Part shown: positions 24,130 to 31,820 of the stretch, piece after piece | Layout of the letters: each line of letters begins with the position of its first letter | Position numbering within the stretch: the first letter of the stretch is position 1 | Origin: Arthrobacter sp. B0490 | GTDB lineage: Bacteria > Actinomycetota > Actinomycetes > Actinomycetales > Micrococcaceae | NCBI RefSeq assembly: GCF_002929355.1 | Contig: NZ_PJIR01000019.1 | Span: 1 to 44,436 of the forward strand | DNA length: 44,436 nucleotides | Direction: 5' to 3' | The notes under the pieces: model-generated | What the model was told of the DNA's origin: nothing | Databases searched by the model: none | The model's input: the letters and a program-made list of their open reading frames with translations, nothing else | Translations under genes and position numbers: made by a program

Positions 24130-24597
24130 CTAGTACTGGCTCAGTACCTCGATGAACTCATCGGCCCGGGCGAGTGTCTTGATCATCGATGCCCGACGCT
24201 CCTCAGCGCTGCGCCGGAACACTGTCAGGCGTGATCGGAGGTCGCGAGCCCATTCCTCATCGTCCACCTCCTGCAAGGCATCTAGGATCGTAAGCAGGTC
24301 CTTCATCTCCTCGAGCGTGAAACCCAGGGGTTTCATCCGGCGGATCACCATCAGCCGCTCGAGGTCGTCCTCGGTGTAGACGCGGAAGCCGCCCTCCGTG
24401 CGGGCCGTCGCCGGCAGGATGCCGACGTCGTCGTAGTGTCGGATGGTCCGTAGAGACAGGCCCGTACGTTCGGCGAGCTCACCGATATGCATCGTCCGGG
24501 TCCCGGTGCTCTCCGCCAGGCCGGCAGCCGCGCCCGACGGGCCAGGATCCGACGACTCCGCTGATCGCCCCGGGACCTTCCCTGACACATTTCTCAT
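24130..24597 (-). CDS. MerR-family transcriptional regulator
   Basis: This 155-residue protein has a MerR winged helix-turn-helix from residue 36 (MHIGELAERTGLSLRTIRHYDDVGILPATARTEGGFRVYTEDDLERL), then the linker helix RRMKPLGFTLEEMKDLLTIL and a C-terminal coiled coil. There are no cysteines, so it is not a metal or thiol sensor. I chose the ATG at 24597 because GGGGAAGG precedes it; an internal ATG at 24492 would give the compact 120-residue form. It is divergent from sulP, and the dyad at 24639-24654 lies between them. It probably controls sulP and perhaps nhaA by the usual MerR distortion of an overlong promoter spacer. Confidence 0.85.
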   Translation of the reverse strand: MRNVSGKVPGRSAESSDPGPSGAAAGLAESTGTRTMHIGELAERTGLSLRTIRHYDDVGILPATARTEGGFRVYTEDDLERLMVIRRMKPLGFTLEEMKDLLTILDALQEVDDEEWARDLRSRLTVFRRSAEERRASMIKTLARADEFIEVLSQY

Positions 24598-24638
24598 TAC
24601 TGTTTCGCCTTCCCCTGACATCTCCCACTCGAAACTCA

Positions 24639-24659
24639 ACCCTAACGTCAGGGTAGAAT
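24639..24659 (+). promoter_or_regulatory. MerR-type dyad abutting a -10 element
   Basis: ACCCTAACGTCAGGGT (24639-24654) is a 16-bp dyad with one mismatched pair. It is immediately followed by the -10-like TAGAAT (24654-24659) facing sulP. A dyad between the -35 and -10 is the hallmark of MerR-controlled promoters. The -35 is not clear. Confidence 0.6.
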
Positions 24660-24661
24660 AG

Positions 24662-24677
24662 TCGTCGTACGGCGATC
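24662..24677 (+). repeat. 16-bp element, copy 1 (before sulP)
   Basis: TCGTCGTACGGCGATC lies 113 bases before the sulP start codon. A copy with one difference stands before nhaA at 26401-26416. It lies at or just after the predicted sulP transcription start. Confidence 0.5.
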
Positions 24678-24789
24678 ATTCCCCGATTCCCTGGACGACG
24701 GCGTACGAGCCAGCTTCCCACTTCCAGCGGTGCCTACTCCCCGCCCCCACGCCTCTCCCTGTATCCCCTGACGCATGAAGGAACCTGCC

Positions 24790-26316
24790 ATGCCAGCAGC
24801 CGCAGCAAGTCCACCCACCCCGGAACTCACCCCCGTCGAACGCCAGTCTGTCGCCCGGACCCTGCGGAACCCCCGCCTGCTGAAGACCGAGGTCCTCGCG
24901 GGGCTCGTCGTAGCCCTCGCTCTGATCCCCGAGGCGATAGCTTTCTCGATCATCGCCGGCGTGGACCCGCGCCTGGGCCTGTTCGCCTCCTTCACCATGG
25001 CGGTGACAATCTCCTTCCTCGGCGGCCGGCCGGCCATGATCTCGGCGGCGACCGGAGCGGTCGCCCTGGTCATCGCACCGCTGGTAGCCAGTCATGGGGT
25101 GGACTACTTCATCGCAGCCGTCATTCTCGGTGGAATCTTCCAGGTGATTCTCGGCGTGAGCGGCGTCGCCCGGCTGATGCGGTTCATCCCCCGTTCGGTC
25201 ATGGTGGGCTTCGTCAACGCCCTGGCGATCCTGATCTTCATGTCCCAGGTCCCCGAACTCGTCGACGTGCCGTGGCTGGTGTACCCGATGGTCGCCGTCG
25301 GCCTGCTGATCGTCTTCGGACTCCCGCGGCTGACCACAGCAGTTCCAGCACCCCTGGTCGCGATCGTGGTCCTCACCGCCTTCGCGGTCCTTGCCAACAT
25401 CCTCGTGCCCACGGTCGGAGACAAGGGCGAGCTGCCCGAGAGCCTGCCCTCCCCGTTCTTCCCGAACGTCCCGCTGACCCTCGAGACGCTGCAAATCGTC
25501 TTCCCGTTCGCCCTGGCGCTGGCCGCCGTCGGACTTCTGGAGTCCCTCATGACCGCGAAGTTGGTGGACGACATCACCGACACCCGCTCGAACAAGACCC
25601 GCGAGTCCTGGGGCCAGGGTACGGCGAACATCATCACCGGGTTCTTCGGCGGCATGGGCGGCTGTGCGATGATCGGCCAGACCATGATCAACGTCAAGGT
25701 CTCCGGTGCACGAACCCGGATCTCGACCTTCCTCGCCGGGATCTTCCTGCTCATCCTCGTCGTGGCCCTCGGCAGTACCGTGGCCCTCATCCCGATGGCG
25801 GCCCTGGTTGCAGTGATGATCTTCGTATCGATCGCGACCTTCGACTGGCACAGCATCCAGCCCTCTACCTTGAAGCGCATGCCCAGGAGCGAGACCACCG
25901 TCATGCTCGCCACCGTGATCGTGACGGTGTGGACGCACAACCTCGCCATCGGCGTCGGCGTCGGCGTCCTCGTTGCCATGGTCGCCTTCGCCCGCCGCGT
26001 CGCACACTTTGTCACCGTCGACCGTACGGAGGCCACGGTGAACGGGGACCGGTACGCGACGTACACCGTCAACGGTGAATTGTTCTTCGCCTCCTCCAAC
26101 GATCTCTACACCCAGTTCCAGTACGCCACCGATCCCCACAGGGTCACCATCGACCTGCACGGCTCCCACCTGTGGGACGCCTCGACCATCGCGGCCCTCG
26201 ACGCGATCCAGGAGAAATACCGCACTCACGGCACCGACGTGAAGATCGTGGGCCTGAATGAGGCATCCCGGATGATGCGCGAGCGCCTGGGCGGGACGCT
26301 CGGCGTCGGACACTAG
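24790..26316 (+). CDS. SulP-family anion transporter with STAS domain
   Basis: This 508-residue inner-membrane transporter has about 10-12 hydrophobic segments between residues 25 and 420. It shows the SulP pattern LAGLVVALALIPEAIAFSIIAGVDPRLGLFAS and later ALAAVGLLESLMTAKLVDDITDT, followed by GGMGGCAMIGQTMINVKVSGARTRIS. A cytoplasmic STAS domain (about 430-508) includes VTIDLHGSHLWDASTIAALDAI. The family carries sulfate, bicarbonate or related anions, often with sodium. An nhaA gene follows at 180 bases, so sodium-coupled bicarbonate uptake of BicA type is possible, but this is inference. The ATG at 24790 has AAGGA upstream; an ATG 15 bases earlier is an alternative. Confidence 0.88.
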   Translation: MPAAAASPPTPELTPVERQSVARTLRNPRLLKTEVLAGLVVALALIPEAIAFSIIAGVDPRLGLFASFTMAVTISFLGGRPAMISAATGAVALVIAPLVASHGVDYFIAAVILGGIFQVILGVSGVARLMRFIPRSVMVGFVNALAILIFMSQVPELVDVPWLVYPMVAVGLLIVFGLPRLTTAVPAPLVAIVVLTAFAVLANILVPTVGDKGELPESLPSPFFPNVPLTLETLQIVFPFALALAAVGLLESLMTAKLVDDITDTRSNKTRESWGQGTANIITGFFGGMGGCAMIGQTMINVKVSGARTRISTFLAGIFLLILVVALGSTVALIPMAALVAVMIFVSIATFDWHSIQPSTLKRMPRSETTVMLATVIVTVWTHNLAIGVGVGVLVAMVAFARRVAHFVTVDRTEATVNGDRYATYTVNGELFFASSNDLYTQFQYATDPHRVTIDLHGSHLWDASTIAALDAIQEKYRTHGTDVKIVGLNEASRMMRERLGGTLGVGH

Positions 26317-26400
26317 GACCGGCCTCTGGCTGGAACCCTTACCCACAGATGGACCGTTGTGTCACCTGTTCCACGGAAGGGTTCGGATCGGTCTTCCTGC

Positions 26401-26416
26401 TCGTCGTACGGTGATC
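26401..26416 (+). repeat. 16-bp element, copy 2 (before nhaA)
   Basis: TCGTCGTACGGTGATC matches copy 1 at 24662-24677 in 15 of 16 bases. It lies 80 bases before the nhaA start codon in the 179-base sulP-nhaA gap. An inverted repeat GGAACCCTT/AAGGGTTC (26332-26385) also spans this gap. Confidence 0.5.
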
Positions 26417-26495
26417 GATCGGTAGGGTGGACAGAGGTGAGCCGGGAAGTCTGGTCGGCAGGTTCTATTGTCGACCCCATACTGAGGAGTTCCCC

Positions 26496-27857
26496 ATGAC
26501 CGAGAAGACACCCGACAGCCGGTCCGCATCCCCGCCCGCGTCCGCGCCGGGCGGACTCCTGGGCCGCGGTACCTACCCCGAAGCCCTGCGCATCGGCGAG
26601 ATCCTCCGCAAGGAGACCGTGGGCGGGATCCTCCTCGTCATCGCCGCCGCGGTGGCCATCATCTGGGCGAATTCCCCGGCTTCGGAGAGCTACTTCGCGC
26701 TGCGGGATCTCCGGATCGGCTACGCGCCGTGGCATCTGGAGTTGAGCCTCGGCGCATGGGCGGCGGACGGCCTGCTGGCGGTGTTCTTCTTCCTCGTCGG
26801 ACTGGAGCTCAAGCGCGAGTTCGTCGCCGGAGACCTGCGCAGCTTCTCCAAGGCGGTCGTGCCCGTCGCGGCGGCTTTCGGGGGCGTCGCGGTGCCGGCG
26901 ATCATCTACGCAGTCATCAACCTGACCAGCGCGGATACCTTGAAGGGGTGGGCGATACCCACTGCTACGGACATCGCCTTCGCCGTCGCCGTCCTCGCCA
27001 TCGTCGGATCGCACCTGCCCAGCGCGCTGCGGATCTTCCTGCTCACCCTTGCCGTGGTCGATGATCTACTGGCCATCACCATCATCGCCTTGTTCTACTC
27101 GGAGGCACTCCACCCTGGCCCGCTGCTGCTGGCCCTGATCCCACTGGCACTGTTCACCGTCCTCGCGCAGGTGTACCGGCGCTTCTTCGGGCTCAAGCCC
27201 GCTGCCACCTGGTTCATCCTGCTGCCGCTCGGCTTCGCCACCTGGGCGCTCGTGCACGCGGGCGGGATACACGCCACGGTCGCCGGCGTCCTCCTCGGCT
27301 TCGCCGTCCCCGTCATCCGCAGCCAGGCAAGCGGCGGACCCGGCGCGGGCCCCGGACTGTCCGAGATCTTCGAACACCGCTTCCGGCCGCTCTCGGCAGG
27401 TTTCGCTGTCCCCGTCTTCGCGTTCTTCTCCGCCGGCGTCGCCGTCGGCGGGTGGACCGGGTTCCTGGCCGCCCTCTCCGACCCCGTCAGCCTGGGTATC
27501 ATCGCCGGCCTTGTCGTCGGCAAACCCATCGGGATCGTGGGCACCACCTGGTTGCTGACCAAGCTCACCCGCGTCAACCTCGATGCCTCTCTGAAGTGGG
27601 TGGACCTGATCGGGGTGGCGCTGCTCGCCGGTATCGGCTTCACCGTGTCCCTCCTCATCGCGGACCTCAGCTTCGGCGACGGCGGTACCACCAACGACCA
27701 CGCCAAGGTCGGCATCCTCACTGCGTCCCTCGCCGCGGCGCTCCTGGCCTCGGTCGTCCTGCGCACCCGCAACCGCCACTACAGGACCATGCACGCCGAG
27801 GAACAGATCGACGCCGACGACGACGGCACCCCCGATGTCTACCAACACCGGCCCTGA
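26496..27857 (+). CDS. nhaA: NhaA-type Na+/H+ antiporter
   Basis: This 453-residue membrane antiporter has about twelve transmembrane segments. The conserved transport core is present: PTATDIAFA with Asp159 (E. coli Asp133 position), and [10 protein letters not shown] with the ion-binding pair Asp189-Asp190 (E. coli Asp163-Asp164). [15 protein letters not shown] and the C-terminal [15 protein letters not shown] are also family marks. It exchanges external protons for internal sodium or lithium and supports salt and alkaline tolerance. The N-terminal 30 residues are polar and the C-terminal tail is acidic. The ATG follows GAGGAG. It lies downstream of sulP with a shared upstream 16-bp element, suggesting common control. 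Confidence 0.93.
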   Translation: MTEKTPDSRSASPPASAPGGLLGRGTYPEALRIGEILRKETVGGILLVIAAAVAIIWANSPASESYFALRDLRIGYAPWHLELSLGAWAADGLLAVFFFLVGLELKREFVAGDLRSFSKAVVPVAAAFGGVAVPAIIYAVINLTSADTLKGWAIPTATDIAFAVAVLAIVGSHLPSALRIFLLTLAVVDDLLAITIIALFYSEALHPGPLLLALIPLALFTVLAQVYRRFFGLKPAATWFILLPLGFATWALVHAGGIHATVAGVLLGFAVPVIRSQASGGPGAGPGLSEIFEHRFRPLSAGFAVPVFAFFSAGVAVGGWTGFLAALSDPVSLGIIAGLVVGKPIGIVGTTWLLTKLTRVNLDASLKWVDLIGVALLAGIGFTVSLLIADLSFGDGGTTNDHAKVGILTASLAAALLASVVLRTRNRHYRTMHAEEQIDADDDGTPDVYQHRP

Positions 27858-27985
27858 CCAGCTGACACCACCCCGCCACCCGGACCGATGGCTGTGCTCG
27901 ACACCCGGTCGGTGAGCGTGGGTGCAGCGACAGCCGCTCGAGGGCAGAACCCCACCATCCGCGATCCGCACCGGAGGAGAACGCA

Positions 27986-28072
27986 ATGATCCACACCCAT
28001 ACCACCCCTGCCGGTCACTGTCCGGGCCCGGAGGCCGAGGGCAGCACCCTGACACCGCATCGGCGGCGCTGA
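27986..28072 (+). CDS. 28-codon leader ORF before the DUF421 gene
   Basis: An ATG with a strong GGAGGAG 5 bases upstream opens a 28-residue frame beginning MIHTHTTPAGHCPG. It ends in TGA two bases before the DUF421 start codon, which itself has no good ribosome-binding site. Translational coupling or a regulatory leader peptide is therefore plausible. The peptide has four histidines among five early polar positions and one cysteine, which could bind metal. It is not known to me. Alternatively the DUF421 gene is translated from another start. Confidence 0.4.
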   Translation: MIHTHTTPAGHCPGPEAEGSTLTPHRRR

Positions 28073-28074
28073 CG

Positions 28075-28599
28075 ATGTGGTTCGATTCGTGGGCCGACAT
28101 CTTCCGGGTCCTCATCGTCGGGGCGGTGTCCTATGTCACGCTCATTGGAGTCCTGCGGCTCTCCGGCAAGAGGACGCTGAGCCAGCTCAACGCTTTCGAC
28201 TTCATCATCACCGTCGCGCTGGGATCAACCCTTGCCACCATCCTGCTCGGTTCCGACGTCGCGTACGCCGAGGGGCTCACAGCCCTCGTACTCCTGGCCG
28301 GCCTGCAGTTCATCGTCGCCGGGGTATCCGCGCGCCGGCCCGGTGCGCGGAACACGATCACCGCGAAACCCGCCGCCCTCGTCGTGGACGGGCGGTTGCA
28401 GCACGAGGAGCTCCGCCGCAACCGCCTCACCGAGTCCGAAGTCCTCCAAGCGGTGCGAAGCACCGGCACCGGAGATCTGTCCTCCGTCGCCGCCGTCGTG
28501 CTCGAAACCAACGGCAAACTCAGCGTCGTCCCCACCAAGACGCTGGGTGGCGGATCCGCGATGAGCGGCATCGTCGGCTACCCCGGTCATGACGGCTGA
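28075..28599 (+). CDS. DUF421 (YetF-like) membrane protein
   Basis: This 174-residue protein has three N-terminal transmembrane helices (about 7-26, 36-55, 62-80) and a cytoplasmic domain. IGVLRLSGKRTLSQLNAFDFIITVALGSTLATILL is the family hallmark. ALVVDGRLQHEELRRNRLTESEVLQAVRSTG and LETNGKLSVVP match the soluble DUF421 domain. Function is unknown; relatives of Bacillus YetF are stress- or sporulation-associated. The start follows a short leader frame and the end is inside a 15-bp hairpin. It is in line with nhaA and the channel-like gene. Confidence 0.85.
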   Translation: MWFDSWADIFRVLIVGAVSYVTLIGVLRLSGKRTLSQLNAFDFIITVALGSTLATILLGSDVAYAEGLTALVLLAGLQFIVAGVSARRPGARNTITAKPAALVVDGRLQHEELRRNRLTESEVLQAVRSTGTGDLSSVAAVVLETNGKLSVVPTKTLGGGSAMSGIVGYPGHDG

Positions 28600-28616
28600 T
28601 CCAGCCGTCATGACCG
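28584..28616. terminator. 15-bp perfect stem with 3-base loop
   Basis: CGGTCATGACGGCTG (28584-28598) and CAGCCGTCATGACCG (28602-28616) pair perfectly around ATC. The hairpin includes the DUF421 stop codon and ends 7 bases before the next ATG, so it would also hide the ribosome-binding region of the channel-like gene. There is no T-run. It may be a terminator, an mRNA processing site or a translation switch. Confidence 0.55.
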
Positions 28617-28623
28617 CGATCCG

Positions 28624-29352
28624 ATGAACCAAGCACCGATAGCCCAGGAAACGGGCCTGCGCCGCGCGGAAGCCGTGGCAGCACGCCTGGACAAGCCCAT
28701 GGGCATCCTGGGCGTCGTCTTCCTGTTCGTGGTGCTCGGGCAGATCCTGGCCACCAGCACCGGAATGGTCCTCTTCTTCACCGTGCTGGGGTGGGTGTTC
28801 TGGACGGTGTTCGTCGCCGAATTCCTGCTCCGCGCCTACATCGCCGGGTTCAGCGGAACGTTCTGGAGGAAGAACTGGTGGCAGGTCATCTTCCTCCTGG
28901 TACCGTTCCTGCGCTTCTTCCGGGCACTTCAAGCGTTGCGTTTCATCCGTGTGGCGCGTTTCGCACGCTTCGGCGGAATCGTCTCCGCAGGTGTGCGGGG
29001 CTCGCGGTCGGCCGGGCGGCTCCTGTCGAGCCGCATCGGGTGGTTGGCAGCCGTGACCGCAGTGGTCATCCTCGCTTCCAGCCAGTTGCTGTACGCCACG
29101 GGAACGCACGCGTCCTACGCGGATGCCCTCTTCGAATCCGCGATGGCCACGATCACCGGCAGTGGACTGTCCCCGACAACGCCCTTCGCCCGCATCCTGC
29201 AGGTCATCCTCGCCGTCTACTCCGTCGCCGTGTTCGCCACCCTCGCCGGATCACTCGGGGCGTTCTTCCTCCGCGGAACCGACCCACCTTCACCTCCACC
29301 TTCACGTTCACCCGTCCAGGCAAACCCGCCGACGACACCCGAACACCGGTAA
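28624..29352 (+). CDS. voltage-gated-channel-like protein with GSG pore motif
   Basis: This 242-residue membrane protein has the layout of a minimal ion channel. Helices lie at about 27-45, 49-72 and 84-96. A basic S4-like helix (FLRFFRALQALRFIRVARFARFGG, about 95-118) carries Arg at nearly every third position. Helices at about 138-158 and 190-217 flank a pore loop. The pore segment DALFESAMATITGSGLSPTTPFAR aligns with potassium-channel pores, but the TVGYG filter reads TITGSG. Potassium selectivity is therefore unlikely; a non-selective or anion pathway, or a non-conducting sensor, is possible. The C-terminal tail is Pro-rich. No ribosome-binding site is obvious because the stem-loop lies immediately upstream. 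Confidence 0.7.
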   Translation: MNQAPIAQETGLRRAEAVAARLDKPMGILGVVFLFVVLGQILATSTGMVLFFTVLGWVFWTVFVAEFLLRAYIAGFSGTFWRKNWWQVIFLLVPFLRFFRALQALRFIRVARFARFGGIVSAGVRGSRSAGRLLSSRIGWLAAVTAVVILASSQLLYATGTHASYADALFESAMATITGSGLSPTTPFARILQVILAVYSVAVFATLAGSLGAFFLRGTDPPSPPPSRSPVQANPPTTPEHR

Positions 29353-29417
29353 CTGCGGTCGTTCATGCCGACACGCGCGACTGCTCCTGAACGAGTCCTG
29401 ACGTGAGGATCGGCAGC

Positions 29418-30767
29418 TCATTCTCCCGCTCTGATGCGGGCGAGCTTCTCCGTGAGGTTCTGCTGGATCGCCGCGTCCAGGGGGGACTTGCCGATGGCCG
29501 TCCTGACTCGTCCCAGCTGGAGCCGGAGTGGCGCGGCGAGCCGGGCCAGGGAGCCCGCATCGGTGGCGCTGGCGGTGATTTCCGAGAGCATGGCGATGGT
29601 TCGGCCGGCTGTCCGCGGGTCGGTGAACGCGTAGGTGATGAGTTGATCCATGACCAGTTCGACGAGCTCGATGAAGGTCGGAAGAACCAGATGCACTCGC
29701 GCGGCTCCCTCGTCGTCCCTGAGCGTTCGTGATCCCGTGGACCGGTCGGTGAGAGAACAGAGGATCGCGGAGATGTGACCGAGGGCATGGACAGCCGTGG
29801 TGGGGTCGTTCACCCCGGGAGACAGGGCCTTGTCGGTCACATCGAGCAGCTGCTGCAGACCGAAGGACGGGTCCTGGCTCGAGGTGCGCTCGAACCCGGT
29901 CCGCAACGCTCCGAGCACCTCTTCGGCTATTTCCGCGCTCCGTTCCTCGTCGATGGGAGCGTCACTCGTGCTCCACATCCGCCCGACCGGGATGCCCTTC
30001 ACAAGAGAGGTTCCCGGGGCGACGTCGACGGAGACGAGCACTGACTGTCGGGTAGCACTGGCCGTGAGGGCTTCCTCGTCGACCCGGGTGAGGAACCCCG
30101 AGCGCGGAGCTCTCAGCGGTATCCCCCCGGTGCGTTGGAGCGCACTGCCTTCCGGGTGGGATCCCTGGTCACGATAGATCCGTTCCAGGGTACGGCTCGT
30201 CTCGCGGTGCACATCGCGCAGCATGGTCTCCACACGGATCTGCCGTGCCAGGTGAGCCAGGAACAGGACGAGACCGACGACGCTCGCGATGGTCAGCATG
30301 AACGCGGTGGTGACGGCGATCTCCGGGACGAAACTCGCCCCGGCACTGCTCTCCACTCGGATACTTCTCAGCACGGTCAGGGAGAAGACGAAGGTCGCAA
30401 GGAACAATGCGAGGGTGTTGTGGACGAACCGGTCCCGCGTGAAGGTGCGCAGCAGGCGCGGGGAGAACTGGCTGCTCGCCAGTTGAAGGGTGACGACCGT
30501 CAGGGAGAACGTCAGCGACGTCACCGTGATGGTCGAGCTCGCGATCGTTTCCAGCAGCGACCGTGCCGCCTCGGGCCCCCCGCCGAACAGAAGACCGGAG
30601 ACCGTTTCCGGCAGGCTGTCATCGAGGCGCTCATCCAGGAACGGGAGGAACTGCCCGAACACCAGTGCGAGAACAACAGCAGCCAACGGAATCGGCCACA
30701 ACTGGGTCCGGAGGGACTCCCGAACGGACTGCCCATCCACACGGCTCACTCGAATCGCCCTCCTCAT
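29418..30767 (-). CDS. DUF2254 family membrane protein
   Basis: This 449-residue protein has four transmembrane helices in its first 175 residues, followed by a large soluble part. STITVTSLTFSLTVVTLQLASSQFSPRLLRTFTRD is the DUF2254 signature, and FGLQQLLDVTDKALSPGVNDPTTAVHALGHISAIL is the conserved soluble motif. The family is uncharacterised and resembles a channel or sensor with a cytoplasmic helical domain. It converges with the channel-like gene (65 bases between stops). The ATG at 30767 has only GAGGG close by; a downstream GTG (Val7) might be used instead. Confidence 0.85.
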   Translation of the reverse strand: MRRAIRVSRVDGQSVRESLRTQLWPIPLAAVVLALVFGQFLPFLDERLDDSLPETVSGLLFGGGPEAARSLLETIASSTITVTSLTFSLTVVTLQLASSQFSPRLLRTFTRDRFVHNTLALFLATFVFSLTVLRSIRVESSAGASFVPEIAVTTAFMLTIASVVGLVLFLAHLARQIRVETMLRDVHRETSRTLERIYRDQGSHPEGSALQRTGGIPLRAPRSGFLTRVDEEALTASATRQSVLVSVDVAPGTSLVKGIPVGRMWSTSDAPIDEERSAEIAEEVLGALRTGFERTSSQDPSFGLQQLLDVTDKALSPGVNDPTTAVHALGHISAILCSLTDRSTGSRTLRDDEGAARVHLVLPTFIELVELVMDQLITYAFTDPRTAGRTIAMLSEITASATDAGSLARLAAPLRLQLGRVRTAIGKSPLDAAIQQNLTEKLARIRAGE

Positions 30768-31087
30768 CCCTCATCCGCCGTCCTCACCACGACCAGGAAC
30801 AGCGGGCAGAACGCATCCCGTCATTCGCCGGTCGAGGAACCGGCCCTGGCCAGTACTGCTGAACCATCGTGCAGATCAGCAGCACGGCCGATCACCCTAC
30901 GAACATAGTCGGAGTGATGCCTGCAGGACGGACCTTCGCAGTGTCGATGGACACGACGCCTTTCGGAGCGCATCCGATCCTTGCTGAAGCAGCAAGAATA
31001 TTTGCCGACGCGCCCAACGTCGGTTCAAGCTGGATCTCAGCCCGGACATGACACCCTTTCCCTCGAGACTGAAAGCGTGGACGCGCG
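30768..31087. other. 320-base intergenic region
   Basis: This region separates the divergent DUF2254 and methyltransferase genes. It contains the hairpin CTTGCTG-AAG-CAGCAAG (30980-30996) followed by AATATTT. A short rightward frame (GTG at 30915 to 31051) begins VMPAGRTFAVSMDTTPFG; it may be a relic or chance. I see no convincing promoter or RNA gene. Confidence 0.3.
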
Positions 31088-31762
31088 ATGAATGATGGAG
31101 CCACGACACATGCCGCAGCAGAGACCGCAGTGCCTTCCGTGTTCTGGGAACACCGGTACCAGGAGGCGGGATCCGTATGGTCCGGGCGGGTCAATGTGAC
31201 GACAGCCGACGTCGCCCGCGGACTCCTGCCCGGGCGGGCCCTCGATCTTGGTTGCGGTGAAGGTGGGGACGCGGTCTGGCTGGCGCAACAGGGCTGGAAC
31301 GTGACGGGTATCGACATCTCCCCCACTGCCATCACCCGAGCCAGGGCGTCAGCGACCGCTGCCGGCCCGATGCCGGGAACGGCCCGGTTCGACACCGTCG
31401 ACCTGGAGACCTGGGCAGGTGATGTCGGGCACGCCGAAGACGGGTACGACCTCGTCGCCGCGTCGTTCTTCCACTCCCCCGTTGCCCTCACCAGGACGCG
31501 AATCCTGCGAAACGCCGCATCCCGCGTGGTAGCCGGTGGTCATCTACTCATCGTGACTCACGCAGCAGCACCTCCGTGGGCGCCTCCCGAGACGCACAAC
31601 AACCACACCTTCCTCACGCCCGAGGAGGAGATCGCCGAACTCGAACTCGACCAGAACCCCTGGACGGTGCGCATCTCCCAGGTACGCTCCCGCACGACGA
31701 CAGGACCCGACGGCGAAGCCGCGACCCTCGACGACGGCGTGGTCCTCCTGCAACGCAGGTAG
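31088..31762 (+). CDS. class I SAM-dependent methyltransferase
   Basis: This 224-residue cytoplasmic enzyme has motif I ALDLGCGEGGDAVWLA at 51-66, the acidic VTGIDISPTA at 72-81 that binds the SAM ribose, and YDLVAASFFHSP as the motif IV region. The N-terminal FWEHRYQEAGSVWSGRVN resembles TehB/tellurite-resistance and thiol-type methyltransferases that detoxify small molecules. The substrate is not predictable. The ATG has no strong ribosome-binding site. It stands alone between convergent and divergent neighbours. Confidence 0.85.
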   Translation: MNDGATTHAAAETAVPSVFWEHRYQEAGSVWSGRVNVTTADVARGLLPGRALDLGCGEGGDAVWLAQQGWNVTGIDISPTAITRARASATAAGPMPGTARFDTVDLETWAGDVGHAEDGYDLVAASFFHSPVALTRTRILRNAASRVVAGGHLLIVTHAAAPPWAPPETHNNHTFLTPEEEIAELELDQNPWTVRISQVRSRTTTGPDGEAATLDDGVVLLQRR

Positions 31763-31820
31763 GGCAACCATCAGCGGCACCTCCGCCCCCTGGGCGCGGA
31801 TATCGGCAGTCCCTTGCGCA

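Noticed and set aside
26332..26385. GGAACCCTT/AAGGGTTC inverted repeat as a sulP terminator
   Set aside because: The loop is 37 bases and no T-run follows; terminator function cannot be supported.
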